From: Bacteroidia bacterium
Lineage (GTDB): Bacteria; Bacteroidota; Bacteroidia; Bacteroidales; GWA2-32-17
Assembly (NCBI GenBank): GCA_016218155.1
Contig: JACREQ010000046.1
Location: 62,001-126,000 of the forward strand
Reading direction: 5' to 3'
Length of the DNA stretch: 64,000 nt
Position 1 is the stretch's first letter. Each line of letters begins with the position of its first letter. The notes beneath the pieces were generated by a model. The model did no database searches, had not been told where the DNA came from, and saw only the letters and a program-made list of their open reading frames with translations. Positions 1 to 8,423 of the stretch are shown here, piece by piece. Both the position numbers and the translations under genes were made by a program.

Positions 1-39
1 AATAAAAACTGTTATTAAAAGTACGTAATTCGCTTTCAT
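1..39 (-). CDS. 5' end of an exported protein, cut by the window edge
   Basis: Reading leftwards from an ATG at 37-39, the frame is open to the window edge and begins MKANYVLLITVFI. This is a basic start followed by a hydrophobic run, as in a signal peptide. It lies beyond the terminator of the neighbouring operon, so it would be a separate transcript. Only 13 codons are visible, so the product cannot be named. Confidence 0.45.
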   Translation of the reverse strand, partial: MKANYVLLITVFI

Positions 40-94
40 ATTTTTTTATTTTTATTTTTTCTGAGACGAATAACTGCTAATAAAGTTACAATAA

Positions 95-129
95 AATAAA
101 AATCCCCATTAAGATTGTTAATGGGGATT
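95..129 (-). terminator. Rho-independent terminator of the 151-4476 operon
   Basis: A perfect 12-bp inverted repeat (101-112 with 118-129, arm AATCCCCATTAA, 5-nt loop) is followed on the minus strand by a T-rich run. It lies just after the stop codon of the last gene of the minus-strand operon. Confidence 0.8.
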
Positions 130-150
130 TCTTTAATTGTAAATAATCTG

Positions 151-1107
151 TTACCAGAAACTTTTATAAGTTACGTTCTGTGGTTGTCCATTTCCATAAG
201 CAACACCAACATCACGATAAGCTTTAATCATATCTCTTTCAAGTCCAATTTCTTTATCATATTTAAAATCCCACTCACGTTTATCAACTTCTTTAATTCG
301 TTTAGCAATTTTATCAGATAAAGCTTTAGATTCATTGAAACAAGCTGATTTTGGGTCGATTGTTGCTAAAATTGCTCCGGCTGACTGAGCTGCATCCCAA
401 CTTTGACCAGCATTCCAAAGGTTATTTGCTTCAAGAAGTTTTGTTTTACATTCGAAATCAATTTTCTGTTGAAAAATTGCAGGAACAACAGCCATACATT
501 TATTCCAGCATTCAGTACAAACATCAGGTACAGCAGTTAGTTTCCAAATAGCTTCGTCGAATTTATTCTGACCTGCAAGTGTTTTAGCTTCTTTTATTAT
601 TATGTCACATTGAGCATTATAATATTCAATTATTTTAGTTTTACCTTTTTCAATAAAAGATTGATAATTTGGGTCGGAGGTTTTAATTGCTTTAAGAGCT
701 GCATTGTAAGCTTTTGTTTCGTTTTCACCAACACCTTTACATGTTGTTGTATAACTTGAGAAACTTTTACCTTCGAATCCATCACCAATGTAAAGGGTTA
801 CATCAAGAGTATAAGCTTGCATAGGAGGAGCAGTAGCAGTAATATCTTTAGTAGTTACCATTACATTTGCTGTAATAATAAATCTTGAATTCATTGCATC
901 TCCACCCATTCCATTTGCAGTAACAATTTGCATAAGTTTGTTCTCTAGATTTTTCTTTGCAATAACAGGCATGTTTTCGATCTGATCTGGAACCCATACT
1001 GCTAATGCTAGACGACCTTTGTCAGACATTTTTCCTGCTGTTTGTGCTTGTGAAAAACTAATGCTCATCACAAAAATCAGCAATAAAACAATATTTAACT
1101 TTTTCAT
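151..1107 (-). CDS. Exported protein of unknown function, cysteine-containing
   Basis: I do not recognise a named family. The 318-residue product begins with a signal peptide (about residues 1-21, ending SQAQ) and is predicted to leave the cytoplasm. The first half looks like a mixed alpha/beta domain. The second half (about 150-290) is helical, with paired cysteines (CTECWNKC) and alanine-rich helices resembling TPR-like repeats (GQNKFDEAIWKL, AGQSWDAAQSAG). It is the last gene of a five-gene minus-strand run with gaps of about 10-30 nt, and a strong terminator follows. Its neighbours are likewise exported proteins without known function, so it probably belongs to one envelope complex with them. 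That link is inferred from the layout only. Confidence 0.8.
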   Translation of the reverse strand: MKKLNIVLLLIFVMSISFSQAQTAGKMSDKGRLALAVWVPDQIENMPVIAKKNLENKLMQIVTANGMGGDAMNSRFIITANVMVTTKDITATAPPMQAYTLDVTLYIGDGFEGKSFSSYTTTCKGVGENETKAYNAALKAIKTSDPNYQSFIEKGKTKIIEYYNAQCDIIIKEAKTLAGQNKFDEAIWKLTAVPDVCTECWNKCMAVVPAIFQQKIDFECKTKLLEANNLWNAGQSWDAAQSAGAILATIDPKSACFNESKALSDKIAKRIKEVDKREWDFKYDKEIGLERDMIKAYRDVGVAYGNGQPQNVTYKSFW

Positions 1108-1128
1108 TTTTTTAATATTTTAATTTAA

Positions 1129-2085
1129 TTATTTACCACCTAATACTATAGTAGCTTGTCCTAAACCTTTCATCATAAGTTTATTTACAATACCGTAAGG
1201 TGGGTTTTTTAAATGATTTTGTAATCCTTTGCAAAATCCTCTAGCGTCAATTGCCTTACCGGTTTCGTCATAAAGAGGAATACGAACTTGTTCGAAAAGC
1301 ATCATGTCGGCTGTTGCATCGGTTGTACTGAAACGACCTTTAACAGTATTTTTTGCCATCCAATCTTCAATCTGAGCACTTAATTCTTTACCTTCATAAT
1401 CAGTTTCAAGATCATTTTCCCATGAATCAAACTTTTTAATTCTTACAATAATTTCTCTTCCATTTTCGAACATATCATTAAAATGGGTTTGTAAAGAATT
1501 ATTAAAATTATCAAGGTGAGCAAGAACAGCTTCTTCTAACAAAACAGGTAATTCTGCTGAAAATGAAGGAGCGCCAGTTCCGGCTGCTGTTGCAATTTGT
1601 TTGTCGGTATATGAATCTAATCCCTGTAAGTTAAATGTAACAGATTTTTTTGGTCCGGTTGTATTAACAGTCCAAGTTAATTGCATAATAATATCTGCTT
1701 TAGCACTTTTCTTTAGTTTATCTATAGGACTTTCTGAAACACCAGCACCTTCTTTGCTAGTTAACATTGCATCTTCTGCACTTTCGCTAGCAAGACTTTT
1801 TAAAACTGATTCAGCATTTTTTAATGGAAAACCTCTGTCTGCCATTAATCCGTTTATTTTGCTGATAACTAAAAGTAAATCTGCATTTTCCTGAAATGCT
1901 TTTTTGTAATCAGAAACTTTTACCTTGGTGCCTTGATTATCATATTCTATCATGTAGCCATTAGTATTACACCAAACATCACTAGGTAAAATCATAATAG
2001 TAGGTTTTTTGGCTTGAGAAAATGCCGAATTTAAACCTAACAGCATAAAAGCTGCAATTAATACTGTATTAAGAACTTTTTTCAT
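1129..2085 (-). CDS. Exported protein, probably DUF6175-like
   Basis: The protein has 318 residues with a signal peptide (1-24, ending AFSQA). Directly after it comes KPTIMILPSDVWC, a segment I associate from memory with the Bacteroidota family DUF6175; this assignment is tentative. The rest is a soluble mixed alpha/beta protein with no membrane segment. A helical stretch rich in Ser, Ala and Glu runs from about residue 95 to 130. It is the fourth gene of the five-gene cluster, 21 nt before the next gene, so co-expression is likely. The LPSDVWC and 'ADIIMQL' segments are reminiscent of CsgG/LPP20-type envelope proteins that bind other lipoproteins, but I cannot show this from sequence alone. 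Confidence 0.75.
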   Translation of the reverse strand: MKKVLNTVLIAAFMLLGLNSAFSQAKKPTIMILPSDVWCNTNGYMIEYDNQGTKVKVSDYKKAFQENADLLLVISKINGLMADRGFPLKNAESVLKSLASESAEDAMLTSKEGAGVSESPIDKLKKSAKADIIMQLTWTVNTTGPKKSVTFNLQGLDSYTDKQIATAAGTGAPSFSAELPVLLEEAVLAHLDNFNNSLQTHFNDMFENGREIIVRIKKFDSWENDLETDYEGKELSAQIEDWMAKNTVKGRFSTTDATADMMLFEQVRIPLYDETGKAIDARGFCKGLQNHLKNPPYGIVNKLMMKGLGQATIVLGGK

Positions 2086-2116
2086 GTTATTTTTTGTTTT
2101 AGTTTATAATTTTAAA

Positions 2117-2611
2117 TTATTTAAGAATGCCGTCAGCTTTCATTTTGGCTATTAATTCAGCTCTAAGAACTCTAACAACAACACCATATTTTTCCTGAGA
2201 TCCAGATTGTTTTCTTTCCTTAATTACTTCTGTATGGTATTTTGATCCGTCCTTTTCTGATACGAATTCTTTATAAGCACCGCCATCGGCAAAAAATTTA
2301 TTAAAATAATCTTCGTGTCTTTCCTGTGCATTAACCTCAAAAATAACTGGTTTAACATTGCATTCAGATTTACCATTGCTTATTCCTGTAAATAGTACAT
2401 CTTTAACTGCGTTTTTATATGCCTGTTCAATAGCATCTGCTCTGTTTCTTCCATCTCCCCAGCTTTTTAGTGTTTGAGAACCGTCTTGTTCAACACCCAT
2501 GCATTCAGTTTTAAAAGTATAATTTGCAGCTATCTTTTTTTGTGGTTTACAGTTGCACATTAAAACTACACTGAGAATACATACGGTAACAATTAATAGT
2601 TTGCTTTTCAT
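2117..2611 (-). CDS. Exported or lipoprotein paralogue A, LPP20-like
   Basis: The 164-residue product has an N-terminal hydrophobic segment ending LMCNCK. A lipid-anchored cysteine is possible, but the -1 residue (Asn) is atypical. The body contains ADAIEQAYKNAVKDVLFTGI followed by FADGGAYKEFVSE and ends in a GVVVRVLRAELIAKM helix. The same order of motifs occurs in the next gene upstream (2630-3151), so the two are diverged tandem duplicates. The 'A-x-x-A-x-x-x-A' helix after a Trp/Ser turn resembles the LPP20/FlgT envelope fold. That is a similarity by eye, not a proven assignment. The gene sits third from the end of the unknown operon. Confidence 0.75.
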   Translation of the reverse strand: MKSKLLIVTVCILSVVLMCNCKPQKKIAANYTFKTECMGVEQDGSQTLKSWGDGRNRADAIEQAYKNAVKDVLFTGISNGKSECNVKPVIFEVNAQERHEDYFNKFFADGGAYKEFVSEKDGSKYHTEVIKERKQSGSQEKYGVVVRVLRAELIAKMKADGILK

Positions 2612-2629
2612 ATGTTAAGAGTTTATGGT

Positions 2630-3151
2630 TTAAAATCCAGAATTTAAAGATTTTATAATGCCTGCAGCTTCTAAATCTTTTCTAAGATCATCTTTAGCAA
2701 CAGATACTACTACTCCAATTTTATATTCTTTACCAACTTTTAATCTGTCTCCTTCACCTATTGCACCGTCGCCTGTTACACTAACAAATTTCATGTATTT
2801 TCCGCCATCTGCAAAAAAATCAGTAAAAAATTCTTCTTTTTCCTGTTCTAATGCAGGATTATTTGTTAATGGTTTTTGTGTGCAACCTGCGCCGGTTCCT
2901 GTAAAGCCTTTAAAAATAATTCCATGAACAGCATTTTTCTTTGCTTGATTAATAGCTACATCTGGTTTTTTTGAATATGACCATACTTTTACTAAATATG
3001 ATCCCTGAGCACCAACTGATACACATTCAACTTCGTATCTCCATTCAGCAGTAGCTTTGTCAGCTTTCTTTTTTGCTTGTGCATTTACTGTAAATGTTAA
3101 ACCTATTACCAATATTAATAAAAGGTTTGCTTTAAATAAGATTGTTTTCAT
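2630..3151 (-). CDS. Exported paralogue B, LPP20-like
   Basis: The 173-residue product has a signal peptide (1-25, ending VNAQA) and then a lysine-rich start. The core (VECVSVGAQGSYLVKVWSYS, AINQAKKNAVHGIIFKGFTG, FFADGGKYMKFVSV, KIGVVVSVAKDDL) aligns motif for motif with the product of 2117-2611. Unlike that paralogue it shows no candidate lipobox, so the two copies may differ in location: one soluble in the periplasm and one anchored. The 18-nt gap to its paralogue and the 8-nt gap from the upstream gene mark one operon. Function is unknown. Confidence 0.75.
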   Translation of the reverse strand: MKTILFKANLLLILVIGLTFTVNAQAKKKADKATAEWRYEVECVSVGAQGSYLVKVWSYSKKPDVAINQAKKNAVHGIIFKGFTGTGAGCTQKPLTNNPALEQEKEEFFTDFFADGGKYMKFVSVTGDGAIGEGDRLKVGKEYKIGVVVSVAKDDLRKDLEAAGIIKSLNSGF

Positions 3152-3159
3152 TGTTAAGT

Positions 3160-4476
3160 TTATTTTAATTGTTTGATTAACATTCCAGAATAAAATTTCT
3201 TGCCTCCACTAAATGTGGTACAATTAGGTACTGGTTTACCATCAATTTCAGTAACTGCTGGTTCGTCGGCAGCATTATATCTGTTATCCCAAATTAAATC
3301 TTTTTCTACTTTAATAGTTCCTTTACTTACATATTTTGTTAAACCTTTTTCGTCAATTGTTTGTTCTAGAACTTCAAATTTTTCTCCACCTTCAAGACCT
3401 TCTTTCATTCCTATTTTTGCAGTAATTGGGTCACCAGAAAATAATGGAGTTTTTGTTTTAAATACATCGTATTCTTTTTGAAGTTTTGCATAAACTGCAT
3501 CAATTGTTCTAATTGTAGCTTTAGTGATAATTTGTTCTTCAGTTCTTTTTTCTTTTAATGAAAATAAAACCAAGCCAACAGCTTTTTCTTCTCCAACATA
3601 TTCTAATTTAAATAAATCGGTGTTGTCGAATGCTTCTTTTTTCTTAGTGTCGATGTTCGATTTATCAATCCATAAGTCGTTATAAAATACAGCTTCTATT
3701 GAGTCGTTCCATGTTAATTTATATAAATACGAAGTAGCCCAAACTGAATATCCTTCTTTTGCTTTTTCATATGCTTCATCAGCTGCTTTTAATGCTGCAG
3801 TTTGAGCTGCCGGAATTTTCATTTGACGAGCAGAAATTTTTGCAGCATCTCTAGTTACAGCTGCTACTACTTCATTTGAAACAAAATTAAATTTAGATAT
3901 TACTACAAAAGTATTACCTATTAATTCAATACCTGCATCAGCTAATGATGAAGTTCCTCGTGCCGATCCTTTAGCAATATTTGCTTGCATTTCAGATGCA
4001 TTATAAGAACCTCTCTCACCAATTAAATTCATGTCGAAGGAACCATCTGCTTGTCTGTTAAACCATTTTGCAACAAGTTTATTAGCAACTTTTTCTTTTT
4101 TAAGATATTTTTCGATTTGAGTAGCTAATTCAATAGAAGCAGAGTCTGTTTGAGTATCAGCAGCTTTTGATGCTAATTTTCCCATTTTTGATTTCTCTTT
4201 GTATAATCCAGCTTTCTCTTCTTTTGTTAATGGGTAATTCTTCTGATCAAATGATTTTTGGTCAATAGAATGATCATTATATTTGTCAGGAAAAGGTGCT
4301 GTATTAAAAGCTTTTAAAATGACATCTTTTTGTGGAAAATTTTCTGATTCAACTATCATAGTATGTAATGAACTTCTACGATATTTAGTTTCAGTTTTTC
4401 CATCTTTTGACTGAGCCATTGTTGTAATTGCTAGTCCGGTTACTACAAGTGTAGTCAATAATAATCTTTTTTTCAT
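3160..4476 (-). CDS. Exported protein of unknown function, first gene of the operon
   Basis: The 438-residue product has a signal peptide (1-21, ending TMAQS). I do not recognise the family. A charged, Lys/Asp-rich N-terminal third is followed by a helical segment around 185-240 (ALKAADEAYEKAKEGYSVWA). A beta-rich C-terminal part contains GMKEGLEGGEKFEVLEQ, resembling a small barrel module that sits around Gly-rich turns. No membrane segment follows the signal peptide and no T9SS tag is present. It begins the five-gene run and is preceded by a 198-nt AT-rich gap. Conserved positions would have to come from homologues; I offer no function. Confidence 0.75.
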   Translation of the reverse strand: MKKRLLLTTLVVTGLAITTMAQSKDGKTETKYRRSSLHTMIVESENFPQKDVILKAFNTAPFPDKYNDHSIDQKSFDQKNYPLTKEEKAGLYKEKSKMGKLASKAADTQTDSASIELATQIEKYLKKEKVANKLVAKWFNRQADGSFDMNLIGERGSYNASEMQANIAKGSARGTSSLADAGIELIGNTFVVISKFNFVSNEVVAAVTRDAAKISARQMKIPAAQTAALKAADEAYEKAKEGYSVWATSYLYKLTWNDSIEAVFYNDLWIDKSNIDTKKKEAFDNTDLFKLEYVGEEKAVGLVLFSLKEKRTEEQIITKATIRTIDAVYAKLQKEYDVFKTKTPLFSGDPITAKIGMKEGLEGGEKFEVLEQTIDEKGLTKYVSKGTIKVEKDLIWDNRYNAADEPAVTEIDGKPVPNCTTFSGGKKFYSGMLIKQLK

Positions 4477-4674
4477 CTTGTTTATCAGGTTTTTATTTGT
4501 AGAAAAATTGTAAATATTTTAGGTTAATAATTAAGTTTAAGTGTGCAAATTACGGTCTTTATATTAATAAAAAAAATATTTTTTTTGTAGTTGTAATTTA
4601 GCTGGTTATACCATTTAAGGTTTGATAATACAACTAAGTTAGCAAAGTGATTCTATATTACTATAAGATATATT

Positions 4675-5556
4675 TTATCTGTAAATTTCTTTTTTTGCTG
4701 CAAGCAAAGTGTTTTTTAATAAGCTTACAATGGTCATTGGTCCAACACCACCAGGAACTGGAGTAATAAAGCTGCATTTTGGAGCAATCTCGTCAAATTT
4801 CACATCACCGGTAAGTTTAAAACCAGAGTTTGTAAGTTCTGATTTTACTCTTGTTGTGCCTACATCTATAACAACTGCACCATCTTTTACCATTCCGGCT
4901 TTTACAAATTCCGGCTGACCTAATGCAGCAATAATTATATCAGCTGATGCGCAAATTGTTTCCAGATTTTTTGAACGACTATGAAGTACAGTTACAGTAG
5001 CATCGCCATAATTTCCTTTTTGTGAAAGCAAAATACTTATAGGGCGACCAACAATATTACTTCTTCCTAACACAACGCAGTGTTTTCCGGAAGTTTCAAT
5101 TTTATATCTTTTTAAAAGTTCTATAATTCCATATGGTGTTGCAGATACAAAAGAAGGCATACCCAATACTGTTCGTCCTATATTTATAGGATGAAAACCA
5201 TCAACATCTTTAGTCGGATCAATTGCTTCAATTACTGACTGCTCGTTTATATGCTTTGGTAAAGGTAGCTGAACGATAAAGCCATCAATATCTTTGTTGT
5301 TGTTAAGTTCATGTACTTTTGCAAGTAATTCTTTTTCTGTAACATTATCCTCAAAACGAATAAGACTTGAATTAAAACCAACTTCTTCGCATGATTTCAC
5401 TTTGTTAGCAACATAAGTCTCACTACCACCATCATGTCCCACTAAAATTGCAGCTAAATGTGGAATTTTACCTCCGGATTTTTTAATATTTTCAACTTCT
5501 ATAGCTATTTCAGCTTTTATTTCAAGAGATATTTTTTTTCCATCGATAAGTTCCAT
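4675..5556 (-). CDS. folD: Bifunctional methylenetetrahydrofolate dehydrogenase / cyclohydrolase FolD
   Basis: FolD interconverts 5,10-methylene-, 5,10-methenyl- and 10-formyl-tetrahydrofolate in the cytoplasm, using NADP(+). The 293-residue length is normal for the family. Visible hallmarks are the catalytic YxxxK pair (Y48, K52 in [14 protein letters not shown]), the QLPLPKH substrate loop, [12 protein letters not shown], the nucleotide-binding [12 protein letters not shown] motif and the C-terminal [12 protein letters not shown] signature. The usual PCTP motif reads SATP here, a variant I have seen in Bacteroidota enzymes. It lies 48 nt downstream of ffh on the same strand and is probably co-transcribed with it, an order I recall from other Bacteroidota. 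Confidence 0.97.
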   Translation of the reverse strand: MELIDGKKISLEIKAEIAIEVENIKKSGGKIPHLAAILVGHDGGSETYVANKVKSCEEVGFNSSLIRFEDNVTEKELLAKVHELNNNKDIDGFIVQLPLPKHINEQSVIEAIDPTKDVDGFHPINIGRTVLGMPSFVSATPYGIIELLKRYKIETSGKHCVVLGRSNIVGRPISILLSQKGNYGDATVTVLHSRSKNLETICASADIIIAALGQPEFVKAGMVKDGAVVIDVGTTRVKSELTNSGFKLTGDVKFDEIAPKCSFITPVPGGVGPMTIVSLLKNTLLAAKKEIYR

Positions 5557-5604
5557 ACTTTTTTATACATTAAGTATTTTAGACACTTTTAACTTTAGGC
5601 AATT

Positions 5605-6939
5605 TTATTTCGGTTGTTGCATATTACGCATTGCATTTTTCAATTTGTTATTGCCGCCACTAAACATCTTCATCATTCTGCGTGTTTCGTCAAATTGTTT
5701 TATTAGTCGATTCACTTCCTGTATGTCTGTTCCACTTCCAGTTGCGATACGTTTACGACGACTACCATTAATAATAACCGGATTGCTTCGTTCTTCTGGA
5801 GTCATAGCACGAATAATTGCTTCAATGCTTTTAAATGCATTGTCGTCAATGTCAACATTTTTAAGTGCCTTGCCCATTCCCGGAATCATAGAAGCAAGTT
5901 CTTTAACGTTACCCATTTTTTTAATCTGCTGAATCTGAGAAAGGAAATCGTCGAAGCTAAATTGATTTTTAGCAATTTTCTTTTGTAGCTTTCTGGCTTC
6001 TTCTACGTCATATTGTTCTTGTGCGCGTTCTACCAAAGATACTATATCACCCATACCTAAAATACGGTCGGCCATACGTTCAGGATAGAAAACATCAAGT
6101 GCATCAATTTTTTCACCAGTTCCTACAAACTTTATAGGTTTATTTACAATTGATTTAATAGATAATGCAGCACCACCTCTTGTATCACCATCAAGTTTTG
6201 TTAAAACTACTCCATTAAAATCTAATCTTTCGTTAAATTCTTTGGCAGTATTAACAGCATCCTGACCAGTCATTGAGTCAACAACAAAAAGAATTTCTTC
6301 AGGTGAAACTGCTTGTTTAATTGCAGCAATTTCATTCATCATTTGCTCATCAATCGCCAAACGACCAGCTGTATCTATAATTACAGTATTAATGCCTTTT
6401 AGTTTTGCTTCTTTAATTGCATCCTGAGCAATTTTTACAGCATTCATATTTCCTTCCTGGCTATAAACAGGAACAGATATCTGTTCGCCAAGAACTTTTA
6501 ATTGTTCGATAGCAGCAGGACGGTAAACGTCGCATGCAGCCAACAAAACAGTACGTCCTTTTTTTGTTGTTAAATAGTTAGCAAGCTTAGCAGAGAAAGT
6601 AGTTTTACCTGAACCTTGTAAACCCGACATTAAAATTACAGTAGGATTTCCTTTAATATTAATGTCAACACGTTGACCGCCCATTAATGAAGCAAGTTCG
6701 TCGTGTACAATTTTTATTAACATCTGTCCGGGTTTCACAGACTTTAATACATCCTGACCTAAAGCTTTTTCTTTAACAAGATCTGTAAAAGTCTTTGCAA
6801 TTTTATAATTTACGTCGGCATCAAGTAAAGCTCTGCGAACCTCTTTAAGTGTTTCGGCTACGTTGATTTCTGTTATACGTCCTTCGCCCTTAAGTAATTT
6901 GAACGATTTTTCGAGTTTGTCTGCTAAATTTTCAAACAT
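5605..6939 (-). CDS. ffh: Signal recognition particle protein Ffh
   Basis: Ffh binds signal sequences of nascent membrane proteins and, as a GTPase with 4.5S RNA and FtsY, delivers ribosomes to the translocon. The 444 residues show the helical N domain and then the G domain: the P-loop GLQGSGKTTFSAKLANYL near residue 106, DVYRPAA, DTAGRL, and TKLDGDTRGGAALS. The methionine-rich M domain follows (PGMGKALKNV, then INGSRRKRIATGSG, the RNA- and signal-binding helix region). Length and motif order are canonical. A good -7 element (TAACTTTG) lies 22 nt before the ATG, supporting this start. Confidence 0.98.
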   Translation of the reverse strand: MFENLADKLEKSFKLLKGEGRITEINVAETLKEVRRALLDADVNYKIAKTFTDLVKEKALGQDVLKSVKPGQMLIKIVHDELASLMGGQRVDINIKGNPTVILMSGLQGSGKTTFSAKLANYLTTKKGRTVLLAACDVYRPAAIEQLKVLGEQISVPVYSQEGNMNAVKIAQDAIKEAKLKGINTVIIDTAGRLAIDEQMMNEIAAIKQAVSPEEILFVVDSMTGQDAVNTAKEFNERLDFNGVVLTKLDGDTRGGAALSIKSIVNKPIKFVGTGEKIDALDVFYPERMADRILGMGDIVSLVERAQEQYDVEEARKLQKKIAKNQFSFDDFLSQIQQIKKMGNVKELASMIPGMGKALKNVDIDDNAFKSIEAIIRAMTPEERSNPVIINGSRRKRIATGSGTDIQEVNRLIKQFDETRRMMKMFSGGNNKLKNAMRNMQQPK

Positions 6940-6960
6940 GAATATTTATTTTTTGGGTAG

Positions 6961-6968
6961 CAAAGTTA
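6961..6968 (-). promoter_or_regulatory. -7 promoter element of ffh-folD
   Basis: The minus strand reads TAACTTTG, an exact match to the Bacteroidota -7 consensus TAnnTTTG, 22 nt before the ffh ATG. No clear TTG is seen at -33. Start of transcription would fall near 6954. Confidence 0.5.
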
Positions 6969-7106
6969 AAAAAAATGCACTAAAAATCAGCTTGAAATTT
7001 TTTCATTGATTTCAGCCAATAATATCGATAGTAAAATGTTTGCAATTAAGAATATTATGAAAAATGCTTTAGAGATTCTTTTCTTAAAGAATGAAGCTTG
7101 TTTAAT

Positions 7107-7652
7107 CTAGTGAAAATTATAATTTAAAGAAACACCTACACTTGGAATAACTTCTCCATTTCTGTAAATTAATGTGCCACCCAGGTTTGGAGTAACAGTT
7201 AAATCTTTTAGAGGTTGCAAATGAATGTTAATGCCAAAGTTACATGAAAGTACAAAACTTGGATTGTCATAGAGATTAATTTCGGAACCAAGTGGGCTTA
7301 TATAAGGTGAGATTTCAATATTTTCTTTTGGGTATGCATGGTAACTAACACCCTCAGGAATCATGAAAGATAAAAGAAGGGCATCGCTTGAACTTGCGAA
7401 AATTAAACCGAGTAAAGATGGATTTATATGAGCTGTAACTTCACCCTTGTCATTATAACCCATTCCATATCTGTAATTCAAGGCAACATGATGACTTAAA
7501 AAATACTCTCCGCAAAGTCCAAACATTGGAATTTGTTTATATCTGAAAGTATTTAACTGACCATAAACTCCTAATCTAAAATCACCTTTTTCCTGAGAAA
7601 ATAAAATTAGCGAAGAAGAAATTAGGGTAATTATTAAAATTAGTTTTCGCAT
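7107..7652 (-). CDS. Small outer-membrane beta-barrel-like protein
   Basis: The 181-residue product has a signal peptide (1-19, ending LFSQE). After it come alternating short amphipathic strands separated by turns (FRLGVYGQL, HHVALNYRYGMGY, SFVLSCNFGINIHL, TVTPNLGGTLIYR), and the chain ends VGVSLNYNFH. Closing on an aromatic residue or its neighbour is typical of outer-membrane barrels. Eight or so strands could fit. I cannot assign a substrate or a family. It is a single-gene unit between the ffh promoter region and the divergent ECF sigma gene. Confidence 0.75.
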   Translation of the reverse strand: MRKLILIITLISSSLILFSQEKGDFRLGVYGQLNTFRYKQIPMFGLCGEYFLSHHVALNYRYGMGYNDKGEVTAHINPSLLGLIFASSSDALLLSFMIPEGVSYHAYPKENIEISPYISPLGSEINLYDNPSFVLSCNFGINIHLQPLKDLTVTPNLGGTLIYRNGEVIPSVGVSLNYNFH

Positions 7653-7745
7653 TTTTAATATTTAAGTACAAGTAATAACAAATAATATTCCTAAAATTAA
7701 TAAAAAATTAGATAACAGAATTATAAATTATATAATAATTATTTG

Positions 7746-7753
7746 TAAATTTG
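7746..7753 (+). promoter_or_regulatory. Possible -7 element upstream of the ECF sigma gene
   Basis: TAAATTTG matches TAnnTTTG in the divergent gap between 7652 and 7872. The distance to the start codon (about 119 nt) is long and no -33 TTG is evident, so this is tentative. Confidence 0.35.
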
Positions 7754-7871
7754 TCGAATACAGCAGATTAACAATTTTATTAATTAATTTTCGTTAAATA
7801 TTTAATTTTTTATTGTTTATCGGGCAACGAAAATAAGCTCTAATTTGTCTTACAATTAAAAAAGGTACTTA

Positions 7872-8423
7872 ATGATACCTGAAAAAAAACTAGTAGAACT
7901 ATGTCTCAAAAAAGATTCGAGTGCCTTGGATCAGCTTTACAACAGCTATTCCAGCAAGATGTACGGAGTTTGTTTGAGATATGCAAAAAATCGTGATGAT
8001 GCTCAGGATTTACTTCACGATGGTTTTATTAAGGTTTATACAGGGTTGAATGAGTACAAGTTTGAAGGTTCTTTAGAAGGCTGGATAAGAAGAATTATGG
8101 TAAACACCGCAATTAACTTCTACAAACGTAAATCGGGGCATTATTTTTCTGAGATTGACGGTAATGAAGAAGTTTTTAACGGGTATGAAGAAAACATAAT
8201 TGAGCAGATTTCTGCAGCAGAATTGCTTGGTTATATTAACGAAATGCCCGATGGTTACAGGATGGTGTTTAACATGTATGTGATTGAAGGATACCAACAC
8301 AACGAAATTGCGGAAATACTCGGAATTTCTGATGGTACCTCAAAATCCCAGTTGATGAAGGCAAGAAAGTATCTTATGAAAAAAGTTAAAAAAGAGGCTT
8401 ATGAAAACGTTTACGGAAAATAA
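7872..8423 (+). CDS. RNA polymerase sigma-70 factor, ECF subfamily
   Basis: This alternative sigma factor directs RNA polymerase to a specific regulon in response to an envelope signal. The 183 residues show region 2 (about 20-95: ALDQLYNSYSSKMYGVCLRY, DAQDLLHDGFIKVY, WIRRIMVNTAINFYKR) and region 4 (about 125-172), including the helix-turn-helix HNEIAEILGISDGTSKSQL. Region 3 is absent, as expected of ECF factors. Its last 23 bases overlap the start of the next gene in another frame, implying translational coupling to that membrane protein, which has an anti-sigma-like N-terminus. The regulon is unknown. Confidence 0.95.
   Translation: MIPEKKLVELCLKKDSSALDQLYNSYSSKMYGVCLRYAKNRDDAQDLLHDGFIKVYTGLNEYKFEGSLEGWIRRIMVNTAINFYKRKSGHYFSEIDGNEEVFNGYEENIIEQISAAELLGYINEMPDGYRMVFNMYVIEGYQHNEIAEILGISDGTSKSQLMKARKYLMKKVKKEAYENVYGK

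Noticed and set aside
4477-4674. Possible promoter (GTAATTTGC) before the unknown operon
   Set aside because: It does not fit TAnnTTTG at the first positions and has no TTG at the right distance; a true promoter is likely in this 198-nt gap but I cannot place it.
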